Assembly (NCBI RefSeq): GCF_000758705.1
Contig: NZ_CP009287.1
Span: 5,580,001 to 5,644,000 of the forward strand
Reading direction: 5' to 3'
Length of the DNA stretch: 64,000 nt
Source of the DNA: Paenibacillus graminis
Lineage (GTDB): Bacteria > Bacillota > Bacilli > Paenibacillales > Paenibacillaceae
Part shown: one piece after another, positions 54,076 through 63,737 of the stretch
Layout: every line of letters starts with the position of its first letter
Position numbering within the stretch: position 1 is the first letter of the stretch
The notes under the pieces: model-generated
Seen by the model: the letters and a program-made list of their open reading frames with translations, nothing else
What the model was told of the DNA's origin: nothing
Databases searched by the model: none
Translations under genes and position numbers: made by a program

Positions 54076-55962
54076 TTAGGATCCGGCCAGCGCCGATCGG
54101 ATCTGTCTGGTGTAGAACAGGCGGACAATGAAGAAGTAGATGACCTGGATGAAGAAGAACAGGCCAAGCACCAGCAGGGATTCTCTGAACATGGAATACT
54201 GGAACATGTGTGACAACGCTGTAAGGGCCACGGCTCCGTGCACAAGCGCAACAACGATAGGGGCGAAGAAGAGCAGGCCGATCTGGCGGTTCAATATTTT
54301 GCCAAGCTCTTTGTCACTCAGCCCCAGCTTGGAAATGGCCTTGAACTTTTGTTTATCCTCATCCAGATCGCTGTACAGCCGGAAATAGAGAAAGCTGCCG
54401 GCGGAGACAAAAAATACGATCCCGATAAAGAACCCCATGAACATCAGCGGCCCAAAGCTATCATTAATCTTCGAGGTCTGATACTCCAGCGCATAGAATT
54501 TATTGTTCTCATCATAGGGAAGCACATACGTCAGTTTTCCGCCCACCCTCTGTACTCCCGGCTGTCCAATCGCCCCGTGCCAAGCGTAATAACGGCTCAC
54601 TTTCAGCGGCTGTGCAAGCCGGCCCATCCACTCATCGGAGACGACGTAATAACCGCTGAACCCCCGTACCGCCGGAGAAACGACGGCCTGATTCGCCTCG
54701 ATGACCAACCCAGACTGCAGCTTCACCTGCTGGTGGAGCATCTCTTCCCCCTTGCGCGACAGCCCGAAATCTACAATTGCGGCTTTTCCTGCGGCAAGCT
54801 GGATGGGCTTGAGCCCCATTAACTTTGCTACGTTGTTATATTCGGATTGCTTCACCAGAATGACTGTCTGGCTGCCATCCGCAGCCTTGTAATATTTAAG
54901 CTCCAAACCCGTTTTTTCGGCGGCAATTCCGGCTTTGCTTAGGCTCTGGTCAATAAGCTGTATATGGGTTCGTGCCTTGCTGTCCCCATCCGCAGACATA
55001 TAGGTGAATAGATAGGGAGTTTTCTGCGTAAGCGCTCCGTTCAGCATGGACTGAAATCCGTATAATGCCCCGATAGCACTGAAGGAAACGGTAGAGATGA
55101 TGGCGACCAGAAAAAAGGAACGCGCATTGTCCTTCATCCGGTAGGAAAGATCAGAGAGCAGCAGCATATTGGTTCTGCGCCAGAAAAAACGCTCCCGTCC
55201 CTTCAGCTTGCGGATCAGATACACGCTGAGCTGTGTGAACAGCAGAAAGGTACCGACCGAGACCATAATGACAACAGGCGCGAGCAGCATCACTACTTCC
55301 AAACCGCTGGCCCGAAGAGAAAGAAAGTAGCTGGTCCCCAGCAGCAATACCACCAGCAAGGACAGCAGAAGTGAAGCCTTCGGCTCCTGTTTGGGCTGAC
55401 GGTCCGCCTTGATGAGCGTGATTAGTTTACCGCTGCGCAGCACCGCCGAAATAAACAAGGAGATCAGGACGAAGAGCAGCAGAAAGGAAATCAGTGTCAG
55501 CAAGATCGCTTTGAATGGAAAATAGAATAGCAGCGGCTCTTTCAGCGCAAGCGCATTTGTCCCCGCAAGCAGAATCCCCTTCGCGAATACAATCCCGAGA
55601 CCGATGCCGCCGGCGGTGGCGCTTAACCCGATCAGCATATTCTCCATAAAAATCATCCGCCGCAGCTGCCGGGTAGTCATTCCCTGCATCATCATCAGCC
55701 CGAACTCCCTTTTCCGCGATTGCAGAAATGCACTCATGGAATAGAGTACGAAGAAGAAGGAGAACACATAGATGATCCACTTGGAGACCGAAAGCCCAAT
55801 AACCGCAGTCGATTGTAAGTTCTCCGCGCTAAGCACCGGATGATAGGCAAAAATAGCAAAGGTAAAGAAGACCATCACCGTAAACATGCTGCTGAGGAAA
55901 TAGGCGGTATACAGCCTTTTGTTCCGGGTGACGTTACGGAATGCGAACTGGCGGAACGTCAT
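54076..55962 (-). CDS. BceB-type ABC permease (peptide antibiotic resistance)
   Basis: 628-residue FtsX-like permease of the BceB family. It has about ten membrane segments (MTFRQFAFRNVTRNKRLYTA at the N-terminus), with FtsX-type blocks in each half. A large extracytoplasmic domain lies around residues 300-510 between TM7 and TM8 and is thought to bind the antibiotic-target complex. Its ATG overlaps the end of the ATPase gene by 29 bases. Together with the kinase and regulator upstream this is a complete Bce module: transporter and intramembrane-sensing kinase that detect and detoxify cell-wall-active peptides. The specific peptide is unknown. Confidence 0.92.
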   Translation of the reverse strand: MTFRQFAFRNVTRNKRLYTAYFLSSMFTVMVFFTFAIFAYHPVLSAENLQSTAVIGLSVSKWIIYVFSFFFVLYSMSAFLQSRKREFGLMMMQGMTTRQLRRMIFMENMLIGLSATAGGIGLGIVFAKGILLAGTNALALKEPLLFYFPFKAILLTLISFLLLFVLISLFISAVLRSGKLITLIKADRQPKQEPKASLLLSLLVVLLLGTSYFLSLRASGLEVVMLLAPVVIMVSVGTFLLFTQLSVYLIRKLKGRERFFWRRTNMLLLSDLSYRMKDNARSFFLVAIISTVSFSAIGALYGFQSMLNGALTQKTPYLFTYMSADGDSKARTHIQLIDQSLSKAGIAAEKTGLELKYYKAADGSQTVILVKQSEYNNVAKLMGLKPIQLAAGKAAIVDFGLSRKGEEMLHQQVKLQSGLVIEANQAVVSPAVRGFSGYYVVSDEWMGRLAQPLKVSRYYAWHGAIGQPGVQRVGGKLTYVLPYDENNKFYALEYQTSKINDSFGPLMFMGFFIGIVFFVSAGSFLYFRLYSDLDEDKQKFKAISKLGLSDKELGKILNRQIGLLFFAPIVVALVHGAVALTALSHMFQYSMFRESLLVLGLFFFIQVIYFFIVRLFYTRQIRSALAGS

Positions 55963-56701
55963 TGCTGTATCCCCCTAACAGCGAAAGTGTATCGATAATC
56001 TTCTGAAAAAAACTCTGGCGGTTGTTCCCGCTGTGAATCTCTGTATAGAATCTTCCATCCTTAATGAACACCACACGGTGACAATAGCTGGCCGCTACAG
56101 CATCGTGTGTAACGAGCATCATCGTCGTTGACTGCTCCCGGTTGATCGCTTCCAGCAGATCCATCACATCTTTAGCAGCTTTGGAATCCAGATTGCCGGT
56201 AGGTTCATCCGCAAGCAGCAGCTTCGGAGAATGGATCATTGCTCTGGCGATCGCTGTCCGCTGGGCTTGTCCCCCGGAAATTTCATAGGTGCGTTTTTTC
56301 ATAATGGCGCTGATTCCCAGCTTCCCGGCAATCTCCTGGGCCTTCTGCTTCATTTCACTCACCTGGGTTCCATCAAGCGTCAAGGGCAGGACTATATTCT
56401 CCTCCACAGTCAGGGTATTCAGCAGATTGAAATCCTGAAAGACAAATCCCAGCTCCCGCCGGCGAAACACCGCCAATTCGTTTCTATCAAGCTTGCCGGT
56501 GTCCTTGCCATCGATCATAATGCTTCCGGTAGTCGGGCCATCAACCGTGGCAATCATATTCAGAAGGGTGGTTTTACCGCTGCCGGACGGCCCCATAATG
56601 CCCACGAATTCTCCGGCTTCAATGGTTAGATCAATATCGGTCAAAGCCCGGTAAGCCACGTTCCCTTCATATATTTTACTGACCTGCCTTACCTCTAGCA
56701 T
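55934..56701 (-). CDS. BceA-type ABC ATPase
   Basis: 255-residue ATPase of the MacB/BceA group: Walker A GPSGSGKTT, signature ISGGQAQR (in place of LSGGQQQR), Walker B LLLADEPTGNLD, H-loop MLVTHDAVAASYCHR. It pairs with the permease that starts inside its 3' end. Confidence 0.95.
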   Translation of the reverse strand: MLEVRQVSKIYEGNVAYRALTDIDLTIEAGEFVGIMGPSGSGKTTLLNMIATVDGPTTGSIMIDGKDTGKLDRNELAVFRRRELGFVFQDFNLLNTLTVEENIVLPLTLDGTQVSEMKQKAQEIAGKLGISAIMKKRTYEISGGQAQRTAIARAMIHSPKLLLADEPTGNLDSKAAKDVMDLLEAINREQSTTMMLVTHDAVAASYCHRVVFIKDGRFYTEIHSGNNRQSFFQKIIDTLSLLGGYSNDVPPVRIP

Positions 56702-56800
56702 ATGGCTTTACGCCCCTCTCTTTGTATGCACAGTAGTGGTTCTTTAACCAATATACCGGAGACGGCAGCACATCAACCATCGATTTAGGTTTCACTTTTA

Positions 56801-57814
56801 TTACACGCTTGTAAGCAAAGGATTCGCCGCCAAAATAATCCGCATCACCGTTCCTTCACCAACCGCCGATTCCAGCTCAAGCCGGTGCCCGAGACGGTCT
56901 GCTGACTCCTTCGTCAAATACAGCCCCATTCCCGTAGACTCCCTCAGTCCGCGCCCGTTGTCGCCGGTGAAAAAAGGGTCGAATACCCGTTTGAGATCAG
57001 ACTTCTGAATGCCGATCCCCTGATCCTTAACCTCAATGACTGCATCCACTCCCCGGATATAGCAGGATACCGTAATCTTCTGGCCGTCCCCCGTCTTTTT
57101 TGCTGCTGAATATTTGATGGCATTGTTCATAATTTGCGACAGCATAAAGAACAGCCACTTCTCATCGGTCTGCGCGGTAATTCCGGGTGAGGCAGCCTTC
57201 ACCTCGGGAAATATATGATTGCGGATAAAGAGCCGTTTGTGATCATGGACAACCTCGCTTACTAGCTTCGGCAGGACGACAGGTTTGATGTGAAAATCCT
57301 TTTCAAAAGCCCGCAGCCTGGCCATATACAGAACGGTATGCAGACCGCTGCGCATACGTTCCAGCTCCTCCCGGATGCTGGCAAACTCGGGTTCGTCCAT
57401 ATTCTGTACAGTCAGCTCAATCACCGACAGCGGTGTTTTCATCTGATGCACCCATTGGTCAATAAAGGTTAAGTGCTGCTCCTGCTGCAGCTTTACCGCA
57501 GTCAGCTGCTGCTGATAGTGGCGGTATTGTGTGTGCAGCAACTGCTCCAGTGCTTTGGAAGCAGGGCTATTCTCAATCTTCTGAAAAGATTCGTCCAGCG
57601 TCTCAAGAGGTCTGCTAAGGCGGAGATAATAGCGGCGTCTGCTAATATATTGATATATCAAGTAGCAGCTGAGAAAGAAGAAACCAATAAAGACGGAATA
57701 AAGCGCGGTCGGAAGATTGCGGTAGCCGTCAAACCAGTAAATAGAGAACATTGCGCCAAATTGCACCAGCTGAACGGCTAACAGCAGCGCATGCTCCCGG
57801 ATAAACAGCTTCAT
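56801..57814 (-). CDS. BceS-like intramembrane-sensing histidine kinase
   Basis: 337-residue kinase with two N-terminal membrane helices (about 10-30 and 36-56) joined by a very short loop, so it has no extracellular sensor, typical of BceS kinases that sense through the BceAB transporter. The phospho-acceptor His is in WVHQMKTPLSVIEL; N-box QIMNNAIKYS; G-boxes DQGIGI and ESTGMGLYLTK. It starts three bases after the regulator stop. Confidence 0.93.
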   Translation of the reverse strand: MKLFIREHALLLAVQLVQFGAMFSIYWFDGYRNLPTALYSVFIGFFFLSCYLIYQYISRRRYYLRLSRPLETLDESFQKIENSPASKALEQLLHTQYRHYQQQLTAVKLQQEQHLTFIDQWVHQMKTPLSVIELTVQNMDEPEFASIREELERMRSGLHTVLYMARLRAFEKDFHIKPVVLPKLVSEVVHDHKRLFIRNHIFPEVKAASPGITAQTDEKWLFFMLSQIMNNAIKYSAAKKTGDGQKITVSCYIRGVDAVIEVKDQGIGIQKSDLKRVFDPFFTGDNGRGLRESTGMGLYLTKESADRLGHRLELESAVGEGTVMRIILAANPLLTSV

Positions 57815-57817
57815 GGC

Positions 57818-58516
57818 TCAACCCTCTGCCCAGCTGATGTTCAGCCGGTATCCCGAACCTCTGACGGTAAGCACGGCATCTTCAATCTCAAGCTCCTGAA
57901 ATTTCTTCCGGACCCGTGCGATGTTCACATTAAGCGTGTTCTCATCCACAAAAGCCTGTGGGTCCCACAGCTTCTCCAGCAGGGCTTCCCGGCTGGCCAC
58001 CCTCGGATAACGCTCCATAAGACTCTCGATGAGATCTGATTCCTTTCTGGTGAGGGTCACGACCGACTGCCCATACTGCAGTTCGAGCCTTTCAGGATAC
58101 AGAATCAGCCCTTCCTTCTCCAGCATCAGCTCCTCACGCTTGGCCGCATACTCCCCGTAAGCCCGGCGGAGATGGCTGTGTATTTTGGCGAGCACAATCC
58201 CGGAATGGAACGGCTTGGTGATATAATCATCCCCCCCGTTTTCCAGCGCCATGATCTGGTCCATTTCACCTTCCCGCGCCGAAATGAACAGCACAGGGCA
58301 AGTAGAGACACTGCGGATTTGCCGGCACCAGTAATAACCGTCATAACTGGGCAGGTTCACATCAAGCAGAACCAGCTCCGGTCTTACCCGTTCAAATTCC
58401 TGCAGCACCTGATGGAAATCCTCGACCTTTACCACATCATATCCATACTTTGTAATCGCTGACAGCAGGAGGTCCGCAATTTTCGGATCATCTTCCACAA
58501 TCATGATTCTGAACAT
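57818..58516 (-). CDS. BceR-like OmpR-family response regulator
   Basis: 232 residues from the chosen ATG. Receiver domain with acidic VEDD, phospho-acceptor Asp52 in LVLLDVNLPSYDG, and Lys in ITKPFH; then a winged-helix DNA-binding domain (LTRKESDLIESLM, TLNVNIARVRKKF, VRGSGYRLN). AAGGAGA lies about nine bases before ATG 58516, better than GTG at 58522. First gene of the Bce module; it should activate bceAB. Confidence 0.94.
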   Translation of the reverse strand: MFRIMIVEDDPKIADLLLSAITKYGYDVVKVEDFHQVLQEFERVRPELVLLDVNLPSYDGYYWCRQIRSVSTCPVLFISAREGEMDQIMALENGGDDYITKPFHSGIVLAKIHSHLRRAYGEYAAKREELMLEKEGLILYPERLELQYGQSVVTLTRKESDLIESLMERYPRVASREALLEKLWDPQAFVDENTLNVNIARVRKKFQELEIEDAVLTVRGSGYRLNISWAEG

Positions 58517-58562
58517 ATTCACGCTCTCCTTGTCTCGTTTATCTATGTAAATATATAAGAAA

Positions 58563-59459
58563 CTATAACATACCTAAGCTTACCGGCGGCAGGTCCATGG
58601 GAAGATGCTTACGGCATACATCCAGAAGGGCATGATAGCTGTCCATGAAATCAAGCTGCTGCAGAATGGCCAAATAGCTGCCTAATTTTGACGTGTCCTG
58701 ACTTTGCTTCAGGCAGATTACAGTGATTTCATATAACACCAAGGTCACGATCTTGTCGTAGAGCAGATTGGTTTTATCCGCCAAAGGCAAAGCCTTTGTC
58801 AGAAAAAACAGGCTTTTCTCATAATTCCGCTCCCCCAGACAAATATTGGAGATATTCTGGAGCAAATGCTGCTGGATGGTTCTGCTCTCGGCAAAGGAAT
58901 GATATTTATTAAATTCTTGCACAGCTCTCAGGCCAAAAAAAATCGCATCGTCACTGTTCAGTGTGAACAAAAAGTTGTTAAGCAGCTTGAATTCATACAA
59001 ATACCAGGTATCCACCCCAAGCAGATAGGGCTTAATGTAATTGGCAATCTCGCTCAGTTGACTGATTTGGTCCTCATGGCCATACTGAATCAGCAGTCCC
59101 TGTCCGAGCAAGTACAGATGGTAGAAAGCTTCCGTCCGCGTAGTCTTATACAACAGATGGCATTCATAGCTGACGTCCCGGACCTTCTCGAATTCGTAAC
59201 GGTTCCCCGCTTCAACTAAGGTCAGGTGGAGTGTCCGTTTGACCGGCTGGGCATAGTCATGATGCAAAAACAACAGCTCCTCCAGCGACATTTCCAGCTT
59301 GTCCAGAATCAGAATCAGCTTGTCGTACCCGGGGAAATACTTCCCCCCCTCAAAACGTGACAGATTCGAGCGGCTCATGATGCCCTCTGCGAGGTCGGAC
59401 TGATTCATCCCTCTGGATTTACGAATCCGCTTCGTGGTCTCCCCCAGGAACCTTCCCAT
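58563..59459 (-). CDS. Rgg/MutR-like XRE transcription regulator
   Basis: 298 residues: an N-terminal helix-turn-helix of the XRE type (IRKSRGMNQSDLAEGIMSRS, NLSRFEGGKYFPGYDKLILI) followed by about 220 helical residues with TPR-like character (LGERNYEKSLFFLTKALPLA). This layout is that of Rgg/MutR/PlcR-type regulators, many of which bind short secreted peptides. No peptide pheromone gene was found next to it. It is divergent from an MFS exporter, and an inverted repeat overlaps its promoter. Confidence 0.85.
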   Translation of the reverse strand: MGRFLGETTKRIRKSRGMNQSDLAEGIMSRSNLSRFEGGKYFPGYDKLILILDKLEMSLEELLFLHHDYAQPVKRTLHLTLVEAGNRYEFEKVRDVSYECHLLYKTTRTEAFYHLYLLGQGLLIQYGHEDQISQLSEIANYIKPYLLGVDTWYLYEFKLLNNFLFTLNSDDAIFFGLRAVQEFNKYHSFAESRTIQQHLLQNISNICLGERNYEKSLFFLTKALPLADKTNLLYDKIVTLVLYEITVICLKQSQDTSKLGSYLAILQQLDFMDSYHALLDVCRKHLPMDLPPVSLGML

Positions 59460-59507
59460 TTCACTTCACTCCCGTAAATGTGAGTATACAGCACAATCTC
59501 CCTGCTT

Positions 59508-59545
59508 ATTTTTCATTGTATGCTACATTCGAGCCAATGAAAAAT
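59508..59545 (-). promoter_or_regulatory. rgg-like promoter overlapped by an 11-base inverted repeat
   Basis: ATTTTTCATTG (59508-59518) and CAATGAAAAAT (59535-59545) are perfect inverted repeats 16 bases apart. On the minus strand they contain TTTTCA and TACAAT with a 17-base spacer, a plausible sigma-A promoter for the regulator. The symmetry over the promoter suggests an operator controlling the regulator and perhaps the exporter. Confidence 0.6.
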
Positions 59546-59568
59546 ACATTGCAGGAAGAGGGATCGGT

Positions 59569-60807
59569 ATGAACCATCCGGCAAACCGGAAACTGAACAG
59601 CAAAATATGGAATATCCTGATTGGAACGCTTTTCACCAGAACGGCACTCTTTATGAGCACTCCTTTTCTTGCCATATTCCTGACGGCGCAAAAGGACATT
59701 TCGCTCCTCCACACCGGCTATATTCTCAGTATTAACCCACTCATCAATGTATTGTTCGGCAGTTTTGGCGGAAGGCTGGCTGATCAGTTCTCCTTGAAAA
59801 AAATAATAGGCGGAATCCCGCTGGTCTGGGGCTCCGCCTTCATTTTGTTTTATTTTGCCGATAGCTTCTGGCATTTTCTTCTGCTTAGCGGCCTTAACGG
59901 TTTGTGCTATTCTATCTTTGAGCCTGCCAGCAAAAAAGTGCTGTCTGCCCAAACCACTCCGGACAACCGGCTGCTTGTATTCAACCTGAGGTATTCCGCA
60001 ATTAACCTGGGAGCTTTTATCGGCCCCCTCCTAAGTTTGCTGTTCCATATGAAACTGACTCTGTTTCCCTACGTGATCCTAGGCATCCTGTACATTCTAT
60101 ATGGGGGATCTATCCGGTTTTTCTTCCGGGACACACCAGCCGGAGCTCCAGCTTCGCCGCCCGCACCGCTACGCCATCCGCGAGCCTTCTCGGTAATCCG
60201 CAAAGATTATGTTTTCCTTCTGCTGCTGGCCGGCATGAGCTTCTCTTTCTTCGGTTATTCACAGCTGAATGCAACCGTCTCGCAGTATCTGGCTAACACC
60301 AGCTCTTTAACGAATGGCGTTCAACTGTACTCCACCCTTCTGTCTGCCAATGCCCTGATCATTCTTGTTGCCCAATTTGTGCTGCTGCGCTGGATCACCA
60401 GATGGAACCCCTTTACCGTAGTTCTTGTCAGCAATTTGCTGATCGGCCTAAGCTTTTTGCCTTTTATTTTGTCGCCTGCTTTGCTGCCGCTATTTGCCTT
60501 TATTGTCCTCTTCAGCGTGGGAGAGCTGCTGATCGGCGCCCGCTTCGACGCCTTGGTGGATGAGCTGGCAGCAGCAGAGGTCAAAGGCTTATATTTCGGC
60601 TGCTCGGAATTGGTCAAGGCAGGGACCATTGCCGGTCCATTAGCAGGAAGCCGCCTGCTGGGCCATTTCGGAGTACAGGCCGGATTCCCCGTCTTTGCCC
60701 TGTTATGTGCCATCACCGTCACCGGTGCAGGGCTGATTGGCATAGCCAAGTCTAAGCACGGCAGCATTACTCATGCGCAGCAGCCTCAGGAAGAGTATCC
60801 CGCTTGA
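59569..60807 (+). CDS. MFS-family exporter
   Basis: 412-residue major facilitator with 12 hydrophobic segments. The loop 2-3 motif is GSFGGRLADQFSLKKIIGG (MFS motif A). It resembles multidrug-exporter-like MFS proteins of Bacillales; substrate unknown. ATG at 59569 has GAGGG six bases upstream; an in-frame TTG/GTG extension to 59434 is not supported. Its 3' end overlaps the convergent kdpD-like gene by 41 bases. Confidence 0.9.
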   Translation: MNHPANRKLNSKIWNILIGTLFTRTALFMSTPFLAIFLTAQKDISLLHTGYILSINPLINVLFGSFGGRLADQFSLKKIIGGIPLVWGSAFILFYFADSFWHFLLLSGLNGLCYSIFEPASKKVLSAQTTPDNRLLVFNLRYSAINLGAFIGPLLSLLFHMKLTLFPYVILGILYILYGGSIRFFFRDTPAGAPASPPAPLRHPRAFSVIRKDYVFLLLLAGMSFSFFGYSQLNATVSQYLANTSSLTNGVQLYSTLLSANALIILVAQFVLLRWITRWNPFTVVLVSNLLIGLSFLPFILSPALLPLFAFIVLFSVGELLIGARFDALVDELAAAEVKGLYFGCSELVKAGTIAGPLAGSRLLGHFGVQAGFPVFALLCAITVTGAGLIGIAKSKHGSITHAQQPQEEYPA

Positions 60808-63124
60808 TGTGAGGATCGTAGTTGGCGACAATCAGAATGTCCATATGCCTTGCGGTACGCAGCAGTTTTTTGATGATTGTGCCTTCCCATAACCGTTTCC
60901 ATGGCGGGCGGTCACATTGGCCGATAATAAGCTGGGTGGCATGGTGTTCATCAGCTTTCGCCTGAATGACCTCCGCAAGCCTCGATGAAGGCCCTGACGA
61001 GGAGATCATTTCGAATTTCCCGCCCAGCCGAATGGTCAGGTTTTCAATGCTTGCCTTCATTTTCTCCTCGTCCCCGGTCAGTTCTTTCGCTGAATGTACA
61101 TAAGCAACAATCCAATCCGCCTTCAACCGGAAAGCCGTCCTGAACCCCCTGCGGATTAGTTTCCCGGCACTCTGGCTAAGCTTCACACAGACAAAAATAA
61201 CCTCCTGCTTATTCCATGGCCCGCGCAGTGAGCTGACACGCTCCCCTGCCTCCAGCCGTTCATCTACGTCATCGGCGATTTCCCGGAGCGACAGCTCTCT
61301 CAAGGCAATCAGGTTTCCCATTTTAAAAAAGTTGTCCAGCGCCTGATCGATTTTTTCCCGGGCATAAATCTTCCCGTCCTTCATGCGGGCTTGCAGCGCC
61401 TGTGGTGCCACATCGATGAGTTCCACCTCGTCCGCCAGGCGGAGAATAGAATCCGGGACGGTTTCCCTCACACGAACCCCGGTGATTTGGGCTACGGCAT
61501 CATTCAAGCTTTCCAGATGCTGCACGTTAACGGTTGAAATCACCGAAATGCCCGCGTTCAGAATTTCCATCACGTCTTCGTAGCGTTTTTTGTACTTGCT
61601 TCCGGGAACGTTCGTGTGAGCCAGCTCGTCGACCAGCACCAATTCAGGGTTGCGCCTGAGGATGGCCCCGGTATCCATTTCCTCCAGCACAGTTTCTGAG
61701 TATTTGATTTTTGCCCGTTCGATAAGCGGCAGCTCAGCAACCTGCTGGCCCGTTTCCTGCCGGCCATGGGTTTCCAGAAGACCGATCACAACATCTACTC
61801 CCTTCTTGAGCAGATGATTGCCTTCCCGCAGCATAGTATAGGTTTTGCCAACTCCGGGTGCCGCACCAATAAAAACCTTGAACCGCCCCCGCTTAATCCG
61901 CCCGATTTTTTCGTCAACTTCCCGTGAGCTTAACCGGTGATACAGCGGGTTATCCGCAGGAACGGCTAATTTAGCGGGCAAAATCCGCTCTCCATGATGC
62001 TCCGCCCGGTCCGCAACCATGAAGATATCCATATTCCTCGACTTTCGGAGGATATCATTGACAACAGAGCCTTGCCAGAACTCCTGCCACCTCGACTGCC
62101 GGGAATGGCCCAGCATAATCCGGGTAACATTATGTTCAAGCGCATACTGGATCAGCCGATCCGGTAGTCTTCTCCGGGAATGGAAAGGCAGTTCTTCGAA
62201 CTCTGCCCCAACCTTCTGGACAAGCTTAACGAGCGACTCTTTAAAAGCTGCCTGCTCTTTCGTAAGCGGACGTTTTTGGTTCGTAAAGGTAATGATAATG
62301 AGTTCACCATTCAGCCGTTTCGCTACCTGCTGGCCGCGCCGGACATAAATTGAGCCATTCCAGTGATATTGGGTGGAGACCAGGATGCGTTCAGCTGCGC
62401 CGGACGGACCGAGCATGCCCATCTGCTCACGATGCTTCTCCAGCGAGTCGTTCACCCCTTCCGCCACCAGCCGCAGAGCCAGCTCGCGCAGCACACCCAG
62501 CGTTCCCCGCCGAAACAGAGTGGCGGTTTTGCTGTTGCGTACATGCCCTTCCGAGACACGCTGAAGCAGCGTTTCCGGCGTTACATCAATCAGGCGGATT
62601 TCATCTGCAAGCTCCAGTGTATGCGCAGAGACGGTCTCCTCCACCTCAATCCCCATGTATTTCTGGGCCAGTTCCCTTACCCCTTCCAGCTCGTACACGT
62701 TTACCGTAGTCATTACACTGATTCCGTGACCGAGCAGGAAGTGGATATCTTCCAGTCTGGTCTTGTGCTCGGCACCTGGACGGTTCCGGTGCGCCAGACC
62801 ATCCACCAGAACCACCTCCGGATTCCTCAGGATCAGTGCCTCCATGTTCAGATCCTTTTTTTCTGTGCCGTCTTGAACCCAATGAATGCTCGGGATCCGT
62901 TCCAGCTCCCCGATTTGTTCAATCGTTTCCGGACGCTGGAGCGTGGATACCGCACAGATGACGACATCAATTCCCTGCTGCTGAAGCGCCGTCCCTTCCC
63001 GCAGCATATGATAGGTTTTGCCCGACCCGCTTACTGCACCAATAAAAATTTTTAACCGCCCACGATGCAGCTTGGAGATGGATAACAAGATTTCCTCCGG
63101 ACTTTTCCGCTTGAAGTTTTCCAT
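60767..63124 (-). CDS. tandem-duplicated KdpD sensor domain protein, no kinase
   Basis: 785 residues made of two copies of the KdpD N-terminal module, each a P-loop KdpD domain plus a universal-stress-type (USP) domain. Walker A motifs: AVSGSGKTYHMLREG (repeat 1) and AAPGVGKTYTMLREG (repeat 2). Walker B-like: VVLVDGLAHRNRPG and LVLVDELAHTNVPG. USP domains start near ERILVST and EVIFVCV. There are no membrane helices and no histidine kinase. Repeat 1 has drifted (DGLAHRN for DELAHTN). Single KdpD sensor stubs follow kdpABC in several Firmicutes, where the USP domain can bind c-di-AMP; the tandem form is unusual. It follows kdpC by 24 bases. Confidence 0.9.
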   Translation of the reverse strand: MENFKRKSPEEILLSISKLHRGRLKIFIGAVSGSGKTYHMLREGTALQQQGIDVVICAVSTLQRPETIEQIGELERIPSIHWVQDGTEKKDLNMEALILRNPEVVLVDGLAHRNRPGAEHKTRLEDIHFLLGHGISVMTTVNVYELEGVRELAQKYMGIEVEETVSAHTLELADEIRLIDVTPETLLQRVSEGHVRNSKTATLFRRGTLGVLRELALRLVAEGVNDSLEKHREQMGMLGPSGAAERILVSTQYHWNGSIYVRRGQQVAKRLNGELIIITFTNQKRPLTKEQAAFKESLVKLVQKVGAEFEELPFHSRRRLPDRLIQYALEHNVTRIMLGHSRQSRWQEFWQGSVVNDILRKSRNMDIFMVADRAEHHGERILPAKLAVPADNPLYHRLSSREVDEKIGRIKRGRFKVFIGAAPGVGKTYTMLREGNHLLKKGVDVVIGLLETHGRQETGQQVAELPLIERAKIKYSETVLEEMDTGAILRRNPELVLVDELAHTNVPGSKYKKRYEDVMEILNAGISVISTVNVQHLESLNDAVAQITGVRVRETVPDSILRLADEVELIDVAPQALQARMKDGKIYAREKIDQALDNFFKMGNLIALRELSLREIADDVDERLEAGERVSSLRGPWNKQEVIFVCVKLSQSAGKLIRRGFRTAFRLKADWIVAYVHSAKELTGDEEKMKASIENLTIRLGGKFEMISSSGPSSRLAEVIQAKADEHHATQLIIGQCDRPPWKRLWEGTIIKKLLRTARHMDILIVANYDPHIKRDTLPEAAAHE

Positions 63125-63148
63125 CTTGTCCGTCCCTCACGTTTCGAA

Positions 63149-63721
63149 TTATTTTCCATTCACCGTCTTCTGCACATCGATATTGAGAAGGAGCACATTG
63201 ACAGCCCGCTCTCCCAAGACCCCAAGCTCTCTTTCTTGGGTATGCTTGGCCACCAATTCCTTCAATTGTTCTTCCGGTATGCCAGTGCTTTTGCTGATGC
63301 GCGGGATTTGAACCTGAGCCGCCTCCACACTGATGTGCGGATCTAATCCGGAGCCGGAATTGGTGATCAGATCTACGGGCAGTTCAGACACGGGGACCCC
63401 GGGGTTCTCCGACTTCCAAGCCTCTACTGATGCCTTCGTGCGTTCAAGCATATCCGGATTAGAAGGCGCATAGTTCGGCGTACCTGAGGAAACCGCGTTA
63501 TATTCAATACTAGAGATCCGGCCATGGAAGTAACCCGGGGACGTGAAATTCTGTCCGATCCATTTGGAGCCAATGACTTCATGTTTATCATTATAGATCA
63601 AGCTTCCATCTGCCTTATCAGGCATGACTGCCTGGGCAATTCCCGTCACAACCAGCTGATACGCCAGAATGACAATCATGAGTGCGACACTTGTTCTTAT
63701 GGTAACAGCGATAGTCTTCAT
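63149..63721 (-). CDS. kdpC: potassium-transporting ATPase subunit KdpC
   Basis: 190-residue single-pass subunit of the KdpFABC potassium pump. N-terminal membrane helix ([20 protein letters not shown]), then family motifs [36 protein letters not shown] and [13 protein letters not shown]. It follows kdpB by 16 bases. Confidence 0.96.
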   Translation of the reverse strand: MKTIAVTIRTSVALMIVILAYQLVVTGIAQAVMPDKADGSLIYNDKHEVIGSKWIGQNFTSPGYFHGRISSIEYNAVSSGTPNYAPSNPDMLERTKASVEAWKSENPGVPVSELPVDLITNSGSGLDPHISVEAAQVQIPRISKSTGIPEEQLKELVAKHTQERELGVLGERAVNVLLLNIDVQKTVNGK

Positions 63722-63737
63722 ACCGCATTCATCCTCT

